This document shows, piece after piece, positions 28,050 to 37,960 of a DNA stretch of 64,000 nt. The notes under the pieces are model-generated. The model did no database searches, was not told the DNA's origin, and saw nothing but the letters and a program-made list of their open reading frames with translations. Position 1 is the stretch's first letter. Each line of letters opens with the position of its first letter. Origin of the DNA: Alishewanella tabrizica (GTDB lineage: Bacteria > Pseudomonadota > Gammaproteobacteria > Enterobacterales > Alteromonadaceae); assembly GCF_014652375.1 (NCBI RefSeq), contig NZ_BMYR01000004.1:1-64000 (forward strand), read 5' to 3'. A program made the translations under genes and the position numbers.

Positions 28050-31000
28050 ATGCTTACCCCCGGTTTTATTGCCGCTCATAGTCATCGTTTAGAAGATCTT
28101 ACTGATTTAGCCGTGCAGCTACTGGCGCGTTATCCACTGGCGCCACTTGAAGAAGACGTGGTGTTAGTACAATCTAATGGTATTGCGCAGTGGTTAAAAC
28201 AAGCGATTGCAAGTCATACTGGCATTGCGACCATGCTTGAGGTAACGCTGCCCGCACGTTTAGTGTGGCGAATGTATCGTGCCGTATTAGGTGCCGAGAT
28301 CCCTAAGCAATCGCCCTTTGATAAAAGCCGTTTACGTTGGCGTTTGATGCGATTATTGCCAGATCGGATGGCAAATGATCCTATTTTTTCTGCCTTAAAA
28401 GCCTATGTCGCTCATGATCCTGATCAGCGTAAACTTTTTCAATTAAGTGATAAATTGGCTGATCTTTTTGATCAATATCAGGTATATCGCGCGGATTGGT
28501 TAGACGCCTGGATGCAAGGCGATTGGGTACTGATTCATCGCGAGCAACGCACGCCTTTAGCCCCCGAGTTTCAGTGGCAAGCCGCGCTCTGGCAAGCCTT
28601 AGTTAATGATATAGGTGCAGAACTAATTTGCAGTAATCGGGCAGCGTTACATCAGCAATTTATTGCCGAGGCCACCACATTAAGTGCACAAGGCAAGCGT
28701 CCTGCCGGCATACCGCCACGCATTATGGTATTTGGGATCTCGTCTTTACCCAGGCAAACGTTAGAAGTGCTTCATGCGATAAAAGGGATCTGTCAGATTG
28801 TATTATGTGTCCATAATCCTTGTAAGTACCATTGGGCGGATATTGTTGATGGCCGAGAATTACTAAATCAGTATGCGAAACCCCGTTTCCAAGCTAAACC
28901 CTCGGCTGAGGTTAAACCTTACTTTGCCGCGAGTCAGGCTGAACTGCATCAGGTAGCGCAACCGCTACTCGCTTCTTGGGGAAAACAGGGGCGTGATTAT
29001 ATTCGGCTGTTAGATGAATTTGATGAAACGGCTCACAAAGCCACGCACTTTACCGAGCTACGATTTGATCTGTTTGATGAGGCCGCAACCGATACTCTGT
29101 TAAGCCAAATTCAAAGTGATATTTTACACTTACGACCGCTAAGTGAAACCCAGGCACAATGGCCAGTACCGCACCCAAACGATCACTCTGTGGTTTTTAA
29201 ACGTTGTCATAGTCCACAGCGTGAAGTGGAAGTGCTGCATGATCACCTATTAGCCGCGTTTGCTGCGGATCCGAGCTTACAGCCCCGCGACATTATGGTC
29301 ATGGTGCCCGATATCAATAGCTATGCACCTTATATTGATGCCGTTTTTGGGCGCTTAGGTAAAGATGATAAGCGTTACATTCCATATACCATAGCGGATC
29401 AAGGATTACGGCAGCGTGCGCCAATCTTACAGGCGTTAGAAAAAGTATTAACTGCGCCACAGCAACGGTTTAGTCATAGTGATATATTTGATTTATTGCA
29501 TGTTCCCGCTATTCAACAGCGGTTTGCTGTAACCCCTGAACAAGTACAACGCTTACAAGAGTGGAGCCACGCGGCGGGTGCCCGTTGGGGGTTACACGCT
29601 GCTCATCGGCACAGTTTGGGATTAGAGTTTCCCTATAATGAGAACAGTTGGCAGTTTGCATTAGATCGAATGTTGTACGGTTTTGCTGCAGGTAATATTG
29701 AGCTTAGCCAGCAGGCCAACGCCACACAGTTTTGGCAAGCGTTAGAACCTTACCCAGAAGTGGCTGGATTAGAGGCACAAGCGGTGGGGGCATTAGCGTC
29801 GCTTGTTCATTTATTGCAACACGCTTGGCAAACTTTTGCAGTTAATCAAGGTCCTGAAATATGGCATACCACCTTAATGACGCTACTCGATCAATTGTTT
29901 ACGCCCACCAATGATAGCGAAGTGGTCTTATTAGCGAAATTGCGTGATGCGCTAGACGAGTGGTTAAGTAGTACCCATGAAGCCGAGTTTACTGCAGCGC
30001 TGCGTTATAATATTGTGCTTGATGTATGGTTGTCGGCGGTAGATGAACCCAATTTACAGCAACGTTTTATGGCGGGCAGCGTGAATTTCGCCACCTTAAT
30101 GCCGATGCGAGCGATCCCCTTTAAGCGTATTTGCTTGTTAGGCATGAATGATACCGAGTATCCGCGCACGACTCAAAAAGCTGACTTTGATCTAATGGCA
30201 CGCCATTATCGCCCAGGCGATCGCTCACGACGCGAAGATGATCGCTATTTATTTTTAGAAGCCATGCTATCTGCCCGAGAACAATTTTATGTCAGTTGGG
30301 TAGGGATGAGCGCACAAGATAACAGTGAGCTGCCACCCTCCGTTTTAGTCGGACAGTTACACGATCATCTTAATGCTGGTTGGGGGGCGCATTGTGCTGC
30401 AGCGCTTACGGTTACGCATCGCTTACAACCCTTTGCGCGTTGTTATTATACGGATACGTCTGAACATTTTTTTAGCTATGCCAAAGAATGGCTGTCGGTA
30501 CAGCAATCGGCAGAACATATCAGCAACTCGACCTTAACAGCAGAATCCGGTATTCCCGTGTTAGCCGATTTTATGGCTGAAGCGGCGTTTTCCTTAACGG
30601 ATTTAAGCTTGCTGCTACGTGAGCCGGCACAATTATTGGCGCGCCGTCGATTAGGTGTGTTTCTTGAGGCGGTAGAACAAACCTCTACCGATACTGAGGC
30701 GTTTACGGTGGATGGTTTGCAAGCGTGGCACGTAAAAGAAGCCCTTTTACAAGACATAATGCACCTCACGGATTGCGCAACGCCCGATCGAGTAGACGCT
30801 GCCTTAGATTCTCAGATCAGTCGCTTACGTCGGCAAGGTCAATTACCCTACCAACACGGTGCAGACGCAGTTTTAGCACAGAGCAAAGCCTCTGTGTTAG
30901 CTATTTACCAATGTTATCAACGCTATTATCCTGGCACTGATAAAAAGATTACACCAAAACGCTATCAACTGAGCTATCAAATAAACGGGCTATCATATGT

Positions 31001-31670
31001 TTTGGAAGAGGAGTTAACCGGGCTTTATCAACAAGACGCAAACCAGTGTTTGCAGCTGGAACTCAAGGTAAGCAAGGTGGCTGAGTGTAGACCGCGTAGT
31101 GTGCAGTATACATGGCGTAATATCGTGCTCAGTTATCTAAAACACCTATTCGCTAATGCGGTGTTATCTGAATCGGTGACCACCGTGATTATCGGTGAAG
31201 ATGGCGTAATCACACTAGCGCCACTTGCGGTCGATCCGCAACAGGCTCAACAGCTTGCCAAAACAGCCTTAGCCAATTTAATGCAAAGCTTGAGTGTGGC
31301 ACTGACCACGCCGTTGCCTACCGCCTTAGTCTTAGCCGAGGCCTGGTTTAAACGCTTTAGCAAAGACGCGTTTTCATCTTCAGCAGCGTCCTCATCATCA
31401 TCTTCAGCCACAGCCACAGCCACAGCAGACTCAACACCTGAGTCAACCTCGTTGGCGCAGCGTCAAGCTGCTTTTTTAACGCAGCTTTGTATCGGTGATG
31501 ATTATCAGGACGGTGTACTTAAAAAGCTGCCTTATTTAGCACGTTACTATGGCGAAGGAGAGCAACTCTTGCAGCAAGGGTTTATCGCTTGGAGTGAGCG
31601 CCTTTATCAGCCGTTTTTTCACTTTATTAGCGCCGCGAATGTGGTAGCGGTGAACGAGGAGCCTTTGTGA
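28050..31670 (+). CDS. recC: Exodeoxyribonuclease V subunit RecC
   Basis: Chi-scanning subunit of RecBCD, the helicase-nuclease that processes double-strand breaks. 1206 residues against about 1120 in E. coli. The N-terminus has the typical VVLVQSNGIAQWLKQAIA, later VLCVHNPCKYHWADI, RCHSPQREVEVLHD and LLGMNDTEYPRTTQ, with a nuclease-like C-terminal fold. Near residues 1107-1133 lies a Ser/Ala/Thr-rich low-complexity tract, coded by short TCA/TCT and CACAGC repeats, that accounts for part of the extra length. AAGGA lies upstream of the ATG. The stop overlaps recB by 4 bases. Confidence 0.95.
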   Translation: MLTPGFIAAHSHRLEDLTDLAVQLLARYPLAPLEEDVVLVQSNGIAQWLKQAIASHTGIATMLEVTLPARLVWRMYRAVLGAEIPKQSPFDKSRLRWRLMRLLPDRMANDPIFSALKAYVAHDPDQRKLFQLSDKLADLFDQYQVYRADWLDAWMQGDWVLIHREQRTPLAPEFQWQAALWQALVNDIGAELICSNRAALHQQFIAEATTLSAQGKRPAGIPPRIMVFGISSLPRQTLEVLHAIKGICQIVLCVHNPCKYHWADIVDGRELLNQYAKPRFQAKPSAEVKPYFAASQAELHQVAQPLLASWGKQGRDYIRLLDEFDETAHKATHFTELRFDLFDEAATDTLLSQIQSDILHLRPLSETQAQWPVPHPNDHSVVFKRCHSPQREVEVLHDHLLAAFAADPSLQPRDIMVMVPDINSYAPYIDAVFGRLGKDDKRYIPYTIADQGLRQRAPILQALEKVLTAPQQRFSHSDIFDLLHVPAIQQRFAVTPEQVQRLQEWSHAAGARWGLHAAHRHSLGLEFPYNENSWQFALDRMLYGFAAGNIELSQQANATQFWQALEPYPEVAGLEAQAVGALASLVHLLQHAWQTFAVNQGPEIWHTTLMTLLDQLFTPTNDSEVVLLAKLRDALDEWLSSTHEAEFTAALRYNIVLDVWLSAVDEPNLQQRFMAGSVNFATLMPMRAIPFKRICLLGMNDTEYPRTTQKADFDLMARHYRPGDRSRREDDRYLFLEAMLSAREQFYVSWVGMSAQDNSELPPSVLVGQLHDHLNAGWGAHCAAALTVTHRLQPFARCYYTDTSEHFFSYAKEWLSVQQSAEHISNSTLTAESGIPVLADFMAEAAFSLTDLSLLLREPAQLLARRRLGVFLEAVEQTSTDTEAFTVDGLQAWHVKEALLQDIMHLTDCATPDRVDAALDSQISRLRRQGQLPYQHGADAVLAQSKASVLAIYQCYQRYYPGTDKKITPKRYQLSYQINGLSYVLEEELTGLYQQDANQCLQLELKVSKVAECRPRSVQYTWRNIVLSYLKHLFANAVLSESVTTVIIGEDGVITLAPLAVDPQQAQQLAKTALANLMQSLSVALTTPLPTALVLAEAWFKRFSKDAFSSSAASSSSSSATATATADSTPESTSLAQRQAAFLTQLCIGDDYQDGVLKKLPYLARYYGEGEQLLQQGFIAWSERLYQPFFHFISAANVVAVNEEPL

Positions 31671-34600
31671 GTACGTTATTAAACAGTCCCTTACAATTGC
31701 CTTTAAATGGCAGTGCTCTGATTGAAGCCAGTGCGGGGACGGGCAAAACCTTTACTATTGCGGCTCTTTATGTTCGCTTTATTTTGGCGCATTTACCCAG
31801 ATTAACCGCCGCGGCGAGTCGTGTGCAGCCGCTCTTACCTGCTGACATTTTAGTGGTTACCTTTACCAAAGCCGCCACGGCTGAATTAAAAGATCGGATC
31901 CGTAAACGTTTAGTGGAGGCCGCAATGTCGTTTCGAGACGCCTCGGGGAGCCAAGATCCTTTTCTAAACGCACTAAAGGCTGAATTTTCACCCTCGTTAT
32001 GGCCAGAATGCGCTTACGCCCTGCAAATGGCCAGTGAAGCCATGGATGAGGCCAGCGTTAAAACAATACACAGTTGGTGTCAAAGTGTACTGCGTGAGCA
32101 TGCGTTTAATAGTGGTAGCTTGTTTAATCAACAACTTATTACCGATTTAGCGCCCTATAAACTTGAGGCGGTTCGAGATTATTGGCGTAACTTTTTTTAT
32201 CCCCTAGATGCCGAAAATTTCACCTTAGTAAACCAATTGGTAGCGTCGCCAGAACACTTGTTGTCGCAAATTAATGGTTTATGGGATCTTGCTATCCCCA
32301 ACAGCACGCCGCTGCAATTCTCTGCAATGCTTAAGGCTGCGCGTCAAGCCCGGGAGCAACAATTAGCAGAGCAGCATCAACGTTGGCAAGTGTTATTGCC
32401 TCGTTATTTTGCGGTAATTGAGCAAGCGGATAACCATAACTGGTTTAGTAAGCCCCGTACCCATAATGCTAAAAAAGCCCAAAAAGATTTTGCGCCATTA
32501 CAGGCGTGGGTGGCTTTGCCTGAATCTCAGGCCATACTGCAGCTACCAGAGTTAAAAGACGCCTTTTTAAAAAATTATGGTGAAGAATTTTATGAACATT
32601 ACACTGGGCCCGCGTTAACCGACGAATTGCCGCAAGCCTTATTAGCTTTAGCCCACTGTTTAGAGCAACCGATAGCCTTAGCGCCTGATTTACTAGCGCA
32701 TGCTGTAGCATGGAGTAAAGCACGTGTTGAACAACAGCTGGCACGTGATGCGGTATTAGGGTTTAACGATATTATTCAGCATACGTGCCGTGCGCTGACA
32801 AATGAGCAGGGGCAGACGCTGGCTGCCATACTACGTCAACAATATCCGGTGGCCTTAATTGATGAATTTCAGGATACCGATCCGGATCAATACCGGATTT
32901 TTGATGCAATTTATCAGCTTTCAGCTAATTTGCCCGAGCAAGCCGTATTTTTGATTGGGGATCCTAAACAAGCCATTTACGCCTTTCGAGGCGCTGATAT
33001 TTTTACCTACTTGCAGGCCAGACGGGATACTTCGCCACGACATTATACCTTGGGGGTGAATTTTCGCTCCAGCCATGCGTTAGTTAAAGGCGCAAATGCT
33101 TTTTTCCTGCCTGCCGAATATGAACAAGGCGCAAAAGCATTTTTGTTTAATCGTGCCCAAGACAACGATGTTCCTTTTGTTGCGGTGTCTGCAAAAGGCG
33201 TGACAGCGCGCTTGGTGCTAAAGCAACAAGAGGTAACGCAAGCAATGCAGGTGTGGACCGCATTGCCCACTGATATCGATGCTAATGCCGATGCAGACAA
33301 AGCGCTGAGTAAAAGCGCGTATCGGCAAGTAATGGCGGCGACCTTCAGCGATTATATTGCCACGCTACTTAACGATGCGGTGGCGGGGAAAACTGGTTTT
33401 ATAGCAGATAAAGCGCCAGACGCCCCCTTACGGCCGTTACAAAGTAAAGATATTGCTATTTTGGTCTCGACACACAACGAAGGCCATTTGATGCAGCGTG
33501 AGTTAAGAAAGCGCGGCTTAGCCAGCGTGTACCTGTCCGATCGAAATTCGGTATTTGATACCGAGGTTGCGCGCGATCTGCTTGTCGTGATGACGGCATG
33601 CGCGGAGCCTGGGAATAAAAAAACGTTATTAAACGCACTTTATACCCCGCTGCTAAATGTGTCGTTAGCTGAATTAGATGCGCTGCAATATGATGATATG
33701 CAATGGGATAATCGGGTGGGGCAGTTCTATCAGTTTGCCAGTTGCTGGCAGCAGCACGGGATCTTGGCCATGATCCGTCAAGTGATGCAGCAATTTCGGA
33801 TCGCAGAGCGCTTACTCGTAAAATCACAATCAACACGCTCCACGCACCTAAGCGGCGGCGAGCGCTATTTAACCGATTTACTGCATTTAGCCGAGTTACT
33901 GCAACAGGCAGCAGCAAAACTGGATGGGCCTTTAGCCTTAGTAAGATTTTTATACGAACACCTTTATCAAGCCGACACTATTCAGCAGCCTGCCGACGAG
34001 CAAATTGTTCGTTTAGAAAGTGATGCGGAATTAATTCAAATTGTCACGATTCATAAATCAAAAGGCTTAGAGTATCCCTTAGTGTTTTTGCCTTTTATCA
34101 GTTTATGTCGTCCTGTGTCGGAAAAGGATAGCGTTTTTAATTATCATGATCAGCAGGGGCAACCTTGCCAGCGTATTGTGCCAGATCCTGTTATTTTACA
34201 GCAGGCTGATTATGAGCGCTTAGGCGAAGATATTCGCAAACTTTATGTAGCACTCACTCGCGCAAAATATGCTTGTTGGCTCAGTGTCGCGCCAACCGGG
34301 GAATGGCAAAAAAGTGCTTTAGCGTATTTATTCGACGCCGCCACAGCGATCCATCCGCAACATTTTATTGCACAGGCAAAACAATGGGCTGCTCATCCCT
34401 TGGTTGAAAACGCTGTGGCGCTGACGACCTTGCCGCTAAGCGCAACGCCGGTCAACTATCGTGAGCCGAGCAATACGGGTATCTCCACAGCCTATGCTGC
34501 GCGGCAAATGCCAGCACAGCATCAGTTTCAACCATGGTGGATTGCCAGTTATTCGGCATTAAAATATGGCGCAATGCGCGAACCAGACAATGCGCTAGAA

Positions 34601-35461
34601 CATAACTTAGTGGATGAACAGGAAACGGATGGCGATAATATGGGGGAGGTAAGCCGAGTGCCGGAGCCAGTGCGCCTGTTATCACCTGATCTTTCACTTC
34701 ACACCTTACCCCGAGGAGCGGGGCCAGGGACCTTTTTACATAATATGTTGCAAGACGCGGCTGAAGCCGGTTTTAACCACGTGGCAGAAGATGCGCAGGT
34801 ACGTGCACATATTATGGCCAAACGTTGCCGGCATGGCAGTTGGGCAGCGCGGCGCGAGCAACTCGATCAATGGTTAGCACATTACATTTCAACACCCTTT
34901 GCCTTACCAAATGGTGGTCATGTTACGTTGGCATCACTAACACAATATAAAGCAGAACCAGAATTCTGGTTTGCTGTTAATGGCGTAAGTACCACCGCCT
35001 TAGATACGTTGGTGATGAATAACGTATTACCTGGCTTAGCTCGTCCAGCCCTTCAGCCAAACTATTTACAGGGCATGCTAAAAGGCTTTATTGACTTGAT
35101 CTTTGAACATCAAGGGCGCTATTACGTTGTAGATTACAAGTCTAATTACTTGGGGGCTGATGATCAGGCGTATCATTACACGGCCATGCGCGATAAAATT
35201 TTAGCCAGTCGTTACGACATGCAATATGTTTTATATACGTTAGCCCTGCATAAATTATTAAAAGCACGTTTGCAGCAAGACTATTGCTACGATCGTCATA
35301 TTGGTGGCGTTATGTATTTATTTTTGCGTGGTCAGCATGCGCCTGGTGCCGGCGTATTTACCGACAAACCGGCAAAAAGCCTGATTTTTGCGTTAGACGA
35401 TCTGCTAAGCAATGTTAATCGCAGCCTTTTAACCGTAAAACAGGAAGACGCTGATGAGTAA
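31667..35461 (+). CDS. recB: Exodeoxyribonuclease V subunit RecB
   Basis: 3'-5' helicase and nuclease subunit of RecBCD. 1264 residues. Walker A is EASAGTGKTFTI; helicase motifs include VVTFTKAATAELKDRI, ALIDEFQDTDPDQY, IGDPKQAIYAFRGADIF and TIHKSKGLEYPLVF. The C-terminal nuclease site is YYVVDYKSNYLG. It starts with GTG inside the recC stop (GTGA overlap) and ends 8 bases inside recD, so the three subunits are coupled. No ptrA gene lies between recC and recB, unlike in E. coli. Confidence 0.97.
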   Translation: MSTLLNSPLQLPLNGSALIEASAGTGKTFTIAALYVRFILAHLPRLTAAASRVQPLLPADILVVTFTKAATAELKDRIRKRLVEAAMSFRDASGSQDPFLNALKAEFSPSLWPECAYALQMASEAMDEASVKTIHSWCQSVLREHAFNSGSLFNQQLITDLAPYKLEAVRDYWRNFFYPLDAENFTLVNQLVASPEHLLSQINGLWDLAIPNSTPLQFSAMLKAARQAREQQLAEQHQRWQVLLPRYFAVIEQADNHNWFSKPRTHNAKKAQKDFAPLQAWVALPESQAILQLPELKDAFLKNYGEEFYEHYTGPALTDELPQALLALAHCLEQPIALAPDLLAHAVAWSKARVEQQLARDAVLGFNDIIQHTCRALTNEQGQTLAAILRQQYPVALIDEFQDTDPDQYRIFDAIYQLSANLPEQAVFLIGDPKQAIYAFRGADIFTYLQARRDTSPRHYTLGVNFRSSHALVKGANAFFLPAEYEQGAKAFLFNRAQDNDVPFVAVSAKGVTARLVLKQQEVTQAMQVWTALPTDIDANADADKALSKSAYRQVMAATFSDYIATLLNDAVAGKTGFIADKAPDAPLRPLQSKDIAILVSTHNEGHLMQRELRKRGLASVYLSDRNSVFDTEVARDLLVVMTACAEPGNKKTLLNALYTPLLNVSLAELDALQYDDMQWDNRVGQFYQFASCWQQHGILAMIRQVMQQFRIAERLLVKSQSTRSTHLSGGERYLTDLLHLAELLQQAAAKLDGPLALVRFLYEHLYQADTIQQPADEQIVRLESDAELIQIVTIHKSKGLEYPLVFLPFISLCRPVSEKDSVFNYHDQQGQPCQRIVPDPVILQQADYERLGEDIRKLYVALTRAKYACWLSVAPTGEWQKSALAYLFDAATAIHPQHFIAQAKQWAAHPLVENAVALTTLPLSATPVNYREPSNTGISTAYAARQMPAQHQFQPWWIASYSALKYGAMREPDNALEHNLVDEQETDGDNMGEVSRVPEPVRLLSPDLSLHTLPRGAGPGTFLHNMLQDAAEAGFNHVAEDAQVRAHIMAKRCRHGSWAARREQLDQWLAHYISTPFALPNGGHVTLASLTQYKAEPEFWFAVNGVSTTALDTLVMNNVLPGLARPALQPNYLQGMLKGFIDLIFEHQGRYYVVDYKSNYLGADDQAYHYTAMRDKILASRYDMQYVLYTLALHKLLKARLQQDYCYDRHIGGVMYLFLRGQHAPGAGVFTDKPAKSLIFALDDLLSNVNRSLLTVKQEDADE

Positions 35462-37715
35462 GCCGATACCCCTTTCTGCTTACCGGCCAGAGGATATGCT
35501 TGCCTTATTAACAGAATGGCAAAAGATTGGGCTGCTCAGTGCATTGGATGTGGCGTTTGCCTGCTTCTTATATTCGAATGCGCCACCGAGTTTGGCAACT
35601 GCGCTATCAGATAACGACAACGCCAGCACCAAGACGGCTACCTTAATGTCTGCCTCTGGAGGCGGTGTAAACAGTACCACGTTATTGCTTGCGGCGTTGG
35701 TATCTTACCAAGTGAGTCGCGGCCATGTATGTTTACCGCTTAATAGCTTGGCGGACATGGCACTAACTCTATTGCCAGAGCAGAGTAACACTTTATTCAC
35801 GGTAGAAGGAGACAACCTGCCAAGCCCTGACAGTATTGTCTCTGCACTCTCTTTACCGGAGTTACTGTCAGACCTTAAACGCAGTGGTATTGTATTAATG
35901 TTGGCCACTTCAGAGCATTCTGGCGCAGCTAACAGCAAAATCGCATCTGGCGCATCAGAAGACATCCCCCATTTTATTTTACCCCTTGTGGTACAAGATG
36001 ATGCGCTCTATCTTTACCGTTACTGGCATTATGAACAGCAGATCGCTACGGATTTACGTCGCCTAATGCAACCTACGTCGTTCGTTTTACCGCCTGCAGC
36101 TACGTTAACACAATGGTTAGCAGAGTTATTTCAGCGCACAAGGCCGCAGGCTAAGCAGACTGAGCCGACGCCTTCGCAAGATGCCGTTCTTCCTGCAAGC
36201 AACACGATCACTGAACAAGCGGCTGTGCTCCCCATTAATTGGCAACAATTGGCATGTGTTAATACGCTGCGCAGTCAGTTTAGTGTGATTACCGGGGGCC
36301 CTGGGACTGGAAAAACCTATACGGTTGTTCGTTTATTAGCCTTATTGCAGCGTTTACAGTGTGACAGCGTTAACCAGCCCTTGGTGATTAAATTAGCGGC
36401 TCCTACTGGTAAAGCTGCCGCCCGTTTAAAAGAATCCATTCAAGCGGCAAAAGAGAGCTTACATGCTTTACCCGCCGCTTGGCACAGCGCGATAGCACAG
36501 ATCACTGCCCAAAGTACTACCTTACATAAATTATTGGGGGTACAGCCAGGTACGCGACAGTTTAAGCATAATCGTCGTTACCCGTTAGCGTTAGATGTAT
36601 TAATTGTCGACGAAGCCAGCATGGTAGATATTGAATTAATGCAAGCGTTGCTGGCAGCATTACCCCCCGCGGCGCGGCTGATTTTACTGGGTGACAAAGA
36701 TCAATTGGCATCTGTTGAGGCTGGCGCTGTATTAGGACAATTATGTGCTGGCGCCGATCAAGGCGGTTATCAACGGCAGACATTTGATTTTCTCCAGCAG
36801 TATAGTAGCACAGCGTTGCCGCAAACTTTGTATGCTGCCCATGGCCCCGCACATTTACAGCATGTGGTTATGCTACGTGAGAGTCGTCGTTTTACTGCCA
36901 GCAGTGGTATTGGCGCCTTAGCCGCTGCCGTTAATAACGCCGCCGCATCGGACGTGGCTCCGCTGTTCGCTGATCCACGTTACACCGATATTCAATTATT
37001 AGCGCCTGAATCATCTAACGTTTTGCAAGCTGGTTCGCTATCCCACGATAATGCCGCATTCTCTCCATTGCTCGTTGCATTATCTCAGTTATGTCAACAA
37101 GGGTTTGCAGCGTATTGGCAGGCGATTACCAAGCGGCCAGCAGCCAACAGCACCCAACTGCAACAAGACGAGTGGGCGCGTGCTGTATTAGCCGCTTATC
37201 AGGGCTTTCAATTATTAACACCTGTAAGGCAGGGGCCTTTTGGTGTGGCAGGATTAAACGCTTTAGTTCAAAAAACACTGAGTTTTTTACCTAAAGGGAA
37301 AGCGCTTCAGCATGAAGACAGTTGGTATGAGGGGCGACCTATTATGATCACCGCCAACGATTATAATCTAAACTTACGTAATGGCGATGTGGGGATGGTA
37401 CTCACTTTACCCGGTCAAGGCCAAAAGCGGGCGGTGTTTATTGATAGTGATAATCAGGTGAGATGGATATTACCTAGCCGCTTGACACAAGTCGACACCG
37501 TGTTTGCCATGACCGTGCACAAATCACAGGGCTCAGAATTTGCGCATACCGTGATGGTTATGCCTGAACGTGATAATCCAGTGCTCAGCCGCGAGTTGCT
37601 TTACACCGGCATTACCCGTGCCGCCAAACAATTAACCTTAGTGGTACCTGATTGGCATGTATTGGTTGAAGCGATAAACCGACCCACGGTACGCGCAGGG
37701 CATTTACGGATCTAA
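35454..37715 (+). CDS. recD: Exodeoxyribonuclease V subunit RecD
   Basis: 5'-3' helicase subunit of RecBCD. 753 residues, longer than the ~608 of E. coli RecD because of an extended N-terminal part and a Gln/Pro/Ser/Thr-rich linker (~residues 225-260). Walker A is TGGPGTGKTYTV; LIVDEASMVDIELM holds motif II, LGDKDQLASVEAG motif III and VHKSQGSEFAHT motif V. The C-terminus has the expected LLYTGITRA. Last gene of the recCBD operon. Confidence 0.95.
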   Translation: MSKPIPLSAYRPEDMLALLTEWQKIGLLSALDVAFACFLYSNAPPSLATALSDNDNASTKTATLMSASGGGVNSTTLLLAALVSYQVSRGHVCLPLNSLADMALTLLPEQSNTLFTVEGDNLPSPDSIVSALSLPELLSDLKRSGIVLMLATSEHSGAANSKIASGASEDIPHFILPLVVQDDALYLYRYWHYEQQIATDLRRLMQPTSFVLPPAATLTQWLAELFQRTRPQAKQTEPTPSQDAVLPASNTITEQAAVLPINWQQLACVNTLRSQFSVITGGPGTGKTYTVVRLLALLQRLQCDSVNQPLVIKLAAPTGKAAARLKESIQAAKESLHALPAAWHSAIAQITAQSTTLHKLLGVQPGTRQFKHNRRYPLALDVLIVDEASMVDIELMQALLAALPPAARLILLGDKDQLASVEAGAVLGQLCAGADQGGYQRQTFDFLQQYSSTALPQTLYAAHGPAHLQHVVMLRESRRFTASSGIGALAAAVNNAAASDVAPLFADPRYTDIQLLAPESSNVLQAGSLSHDNAAFSPLLVALSQLCQQGFAAYWQAITKRPAANSTQLQQDEWARAVLAAYQGFQLLTPVRQGPFGVAGLNALVQKTLSFLPKGKALQHEDSWYEGRPIMITANDYNLNLRNGDVGMVLTLPGQGQKRAVFIDSDNQVRWILPSRLTQVDTVFAMTVHKSQGSEFAHTVMVMPERDNPVLSRELLYTGITRAAKQLTLVVPDWHVLVEAINRPTVRAGHLRI

Positions 37716-37719
37716 GCCA

Positions 37720-37810
37720 ATGCCTCGGTGTTTATGTCTTGGTACTGATGCCTCGGTTCTTATGCTTCGGAACTAATGCCTCGGTACTGATGCTTCGGTA
37801 CTAATGTTTC
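37720..37810 (+). repeat. 14-bp degenerate tandem repeat array
   Basis: Six consecutive 14-base units of approximate form ATGCYTCGGTACTR start at 37720, 37734, 37748, 37762, 37776 and 37790, and a seventh decayed unit starts at 37804. The spacing is exact. The array begins 5 bases after the recD stop. It encodes no convincing peptide since 14 is not a multiple of three. Its role is unknown. Confidence 0.9.
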
Positions 37811-37960
37811 TTTATGAATATCGCGGTATTGAGCAAAAAGTGCCAAATGGTTATGAGGCCTCTGGGTGTTTGACTGATGAATGTGCCTTTACGCGGTGAC
37901 TAAGCAACCAAACGGGTTTTTGTTGCGTATAAGGTACAAAGCGCAAGTAAATAGGTTGTT

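Noticed and set aside
37720-37810. CRISPR array
   Set aside because: Repeats are 14 bp, contiguous and without spacers, and no cas genes are present.
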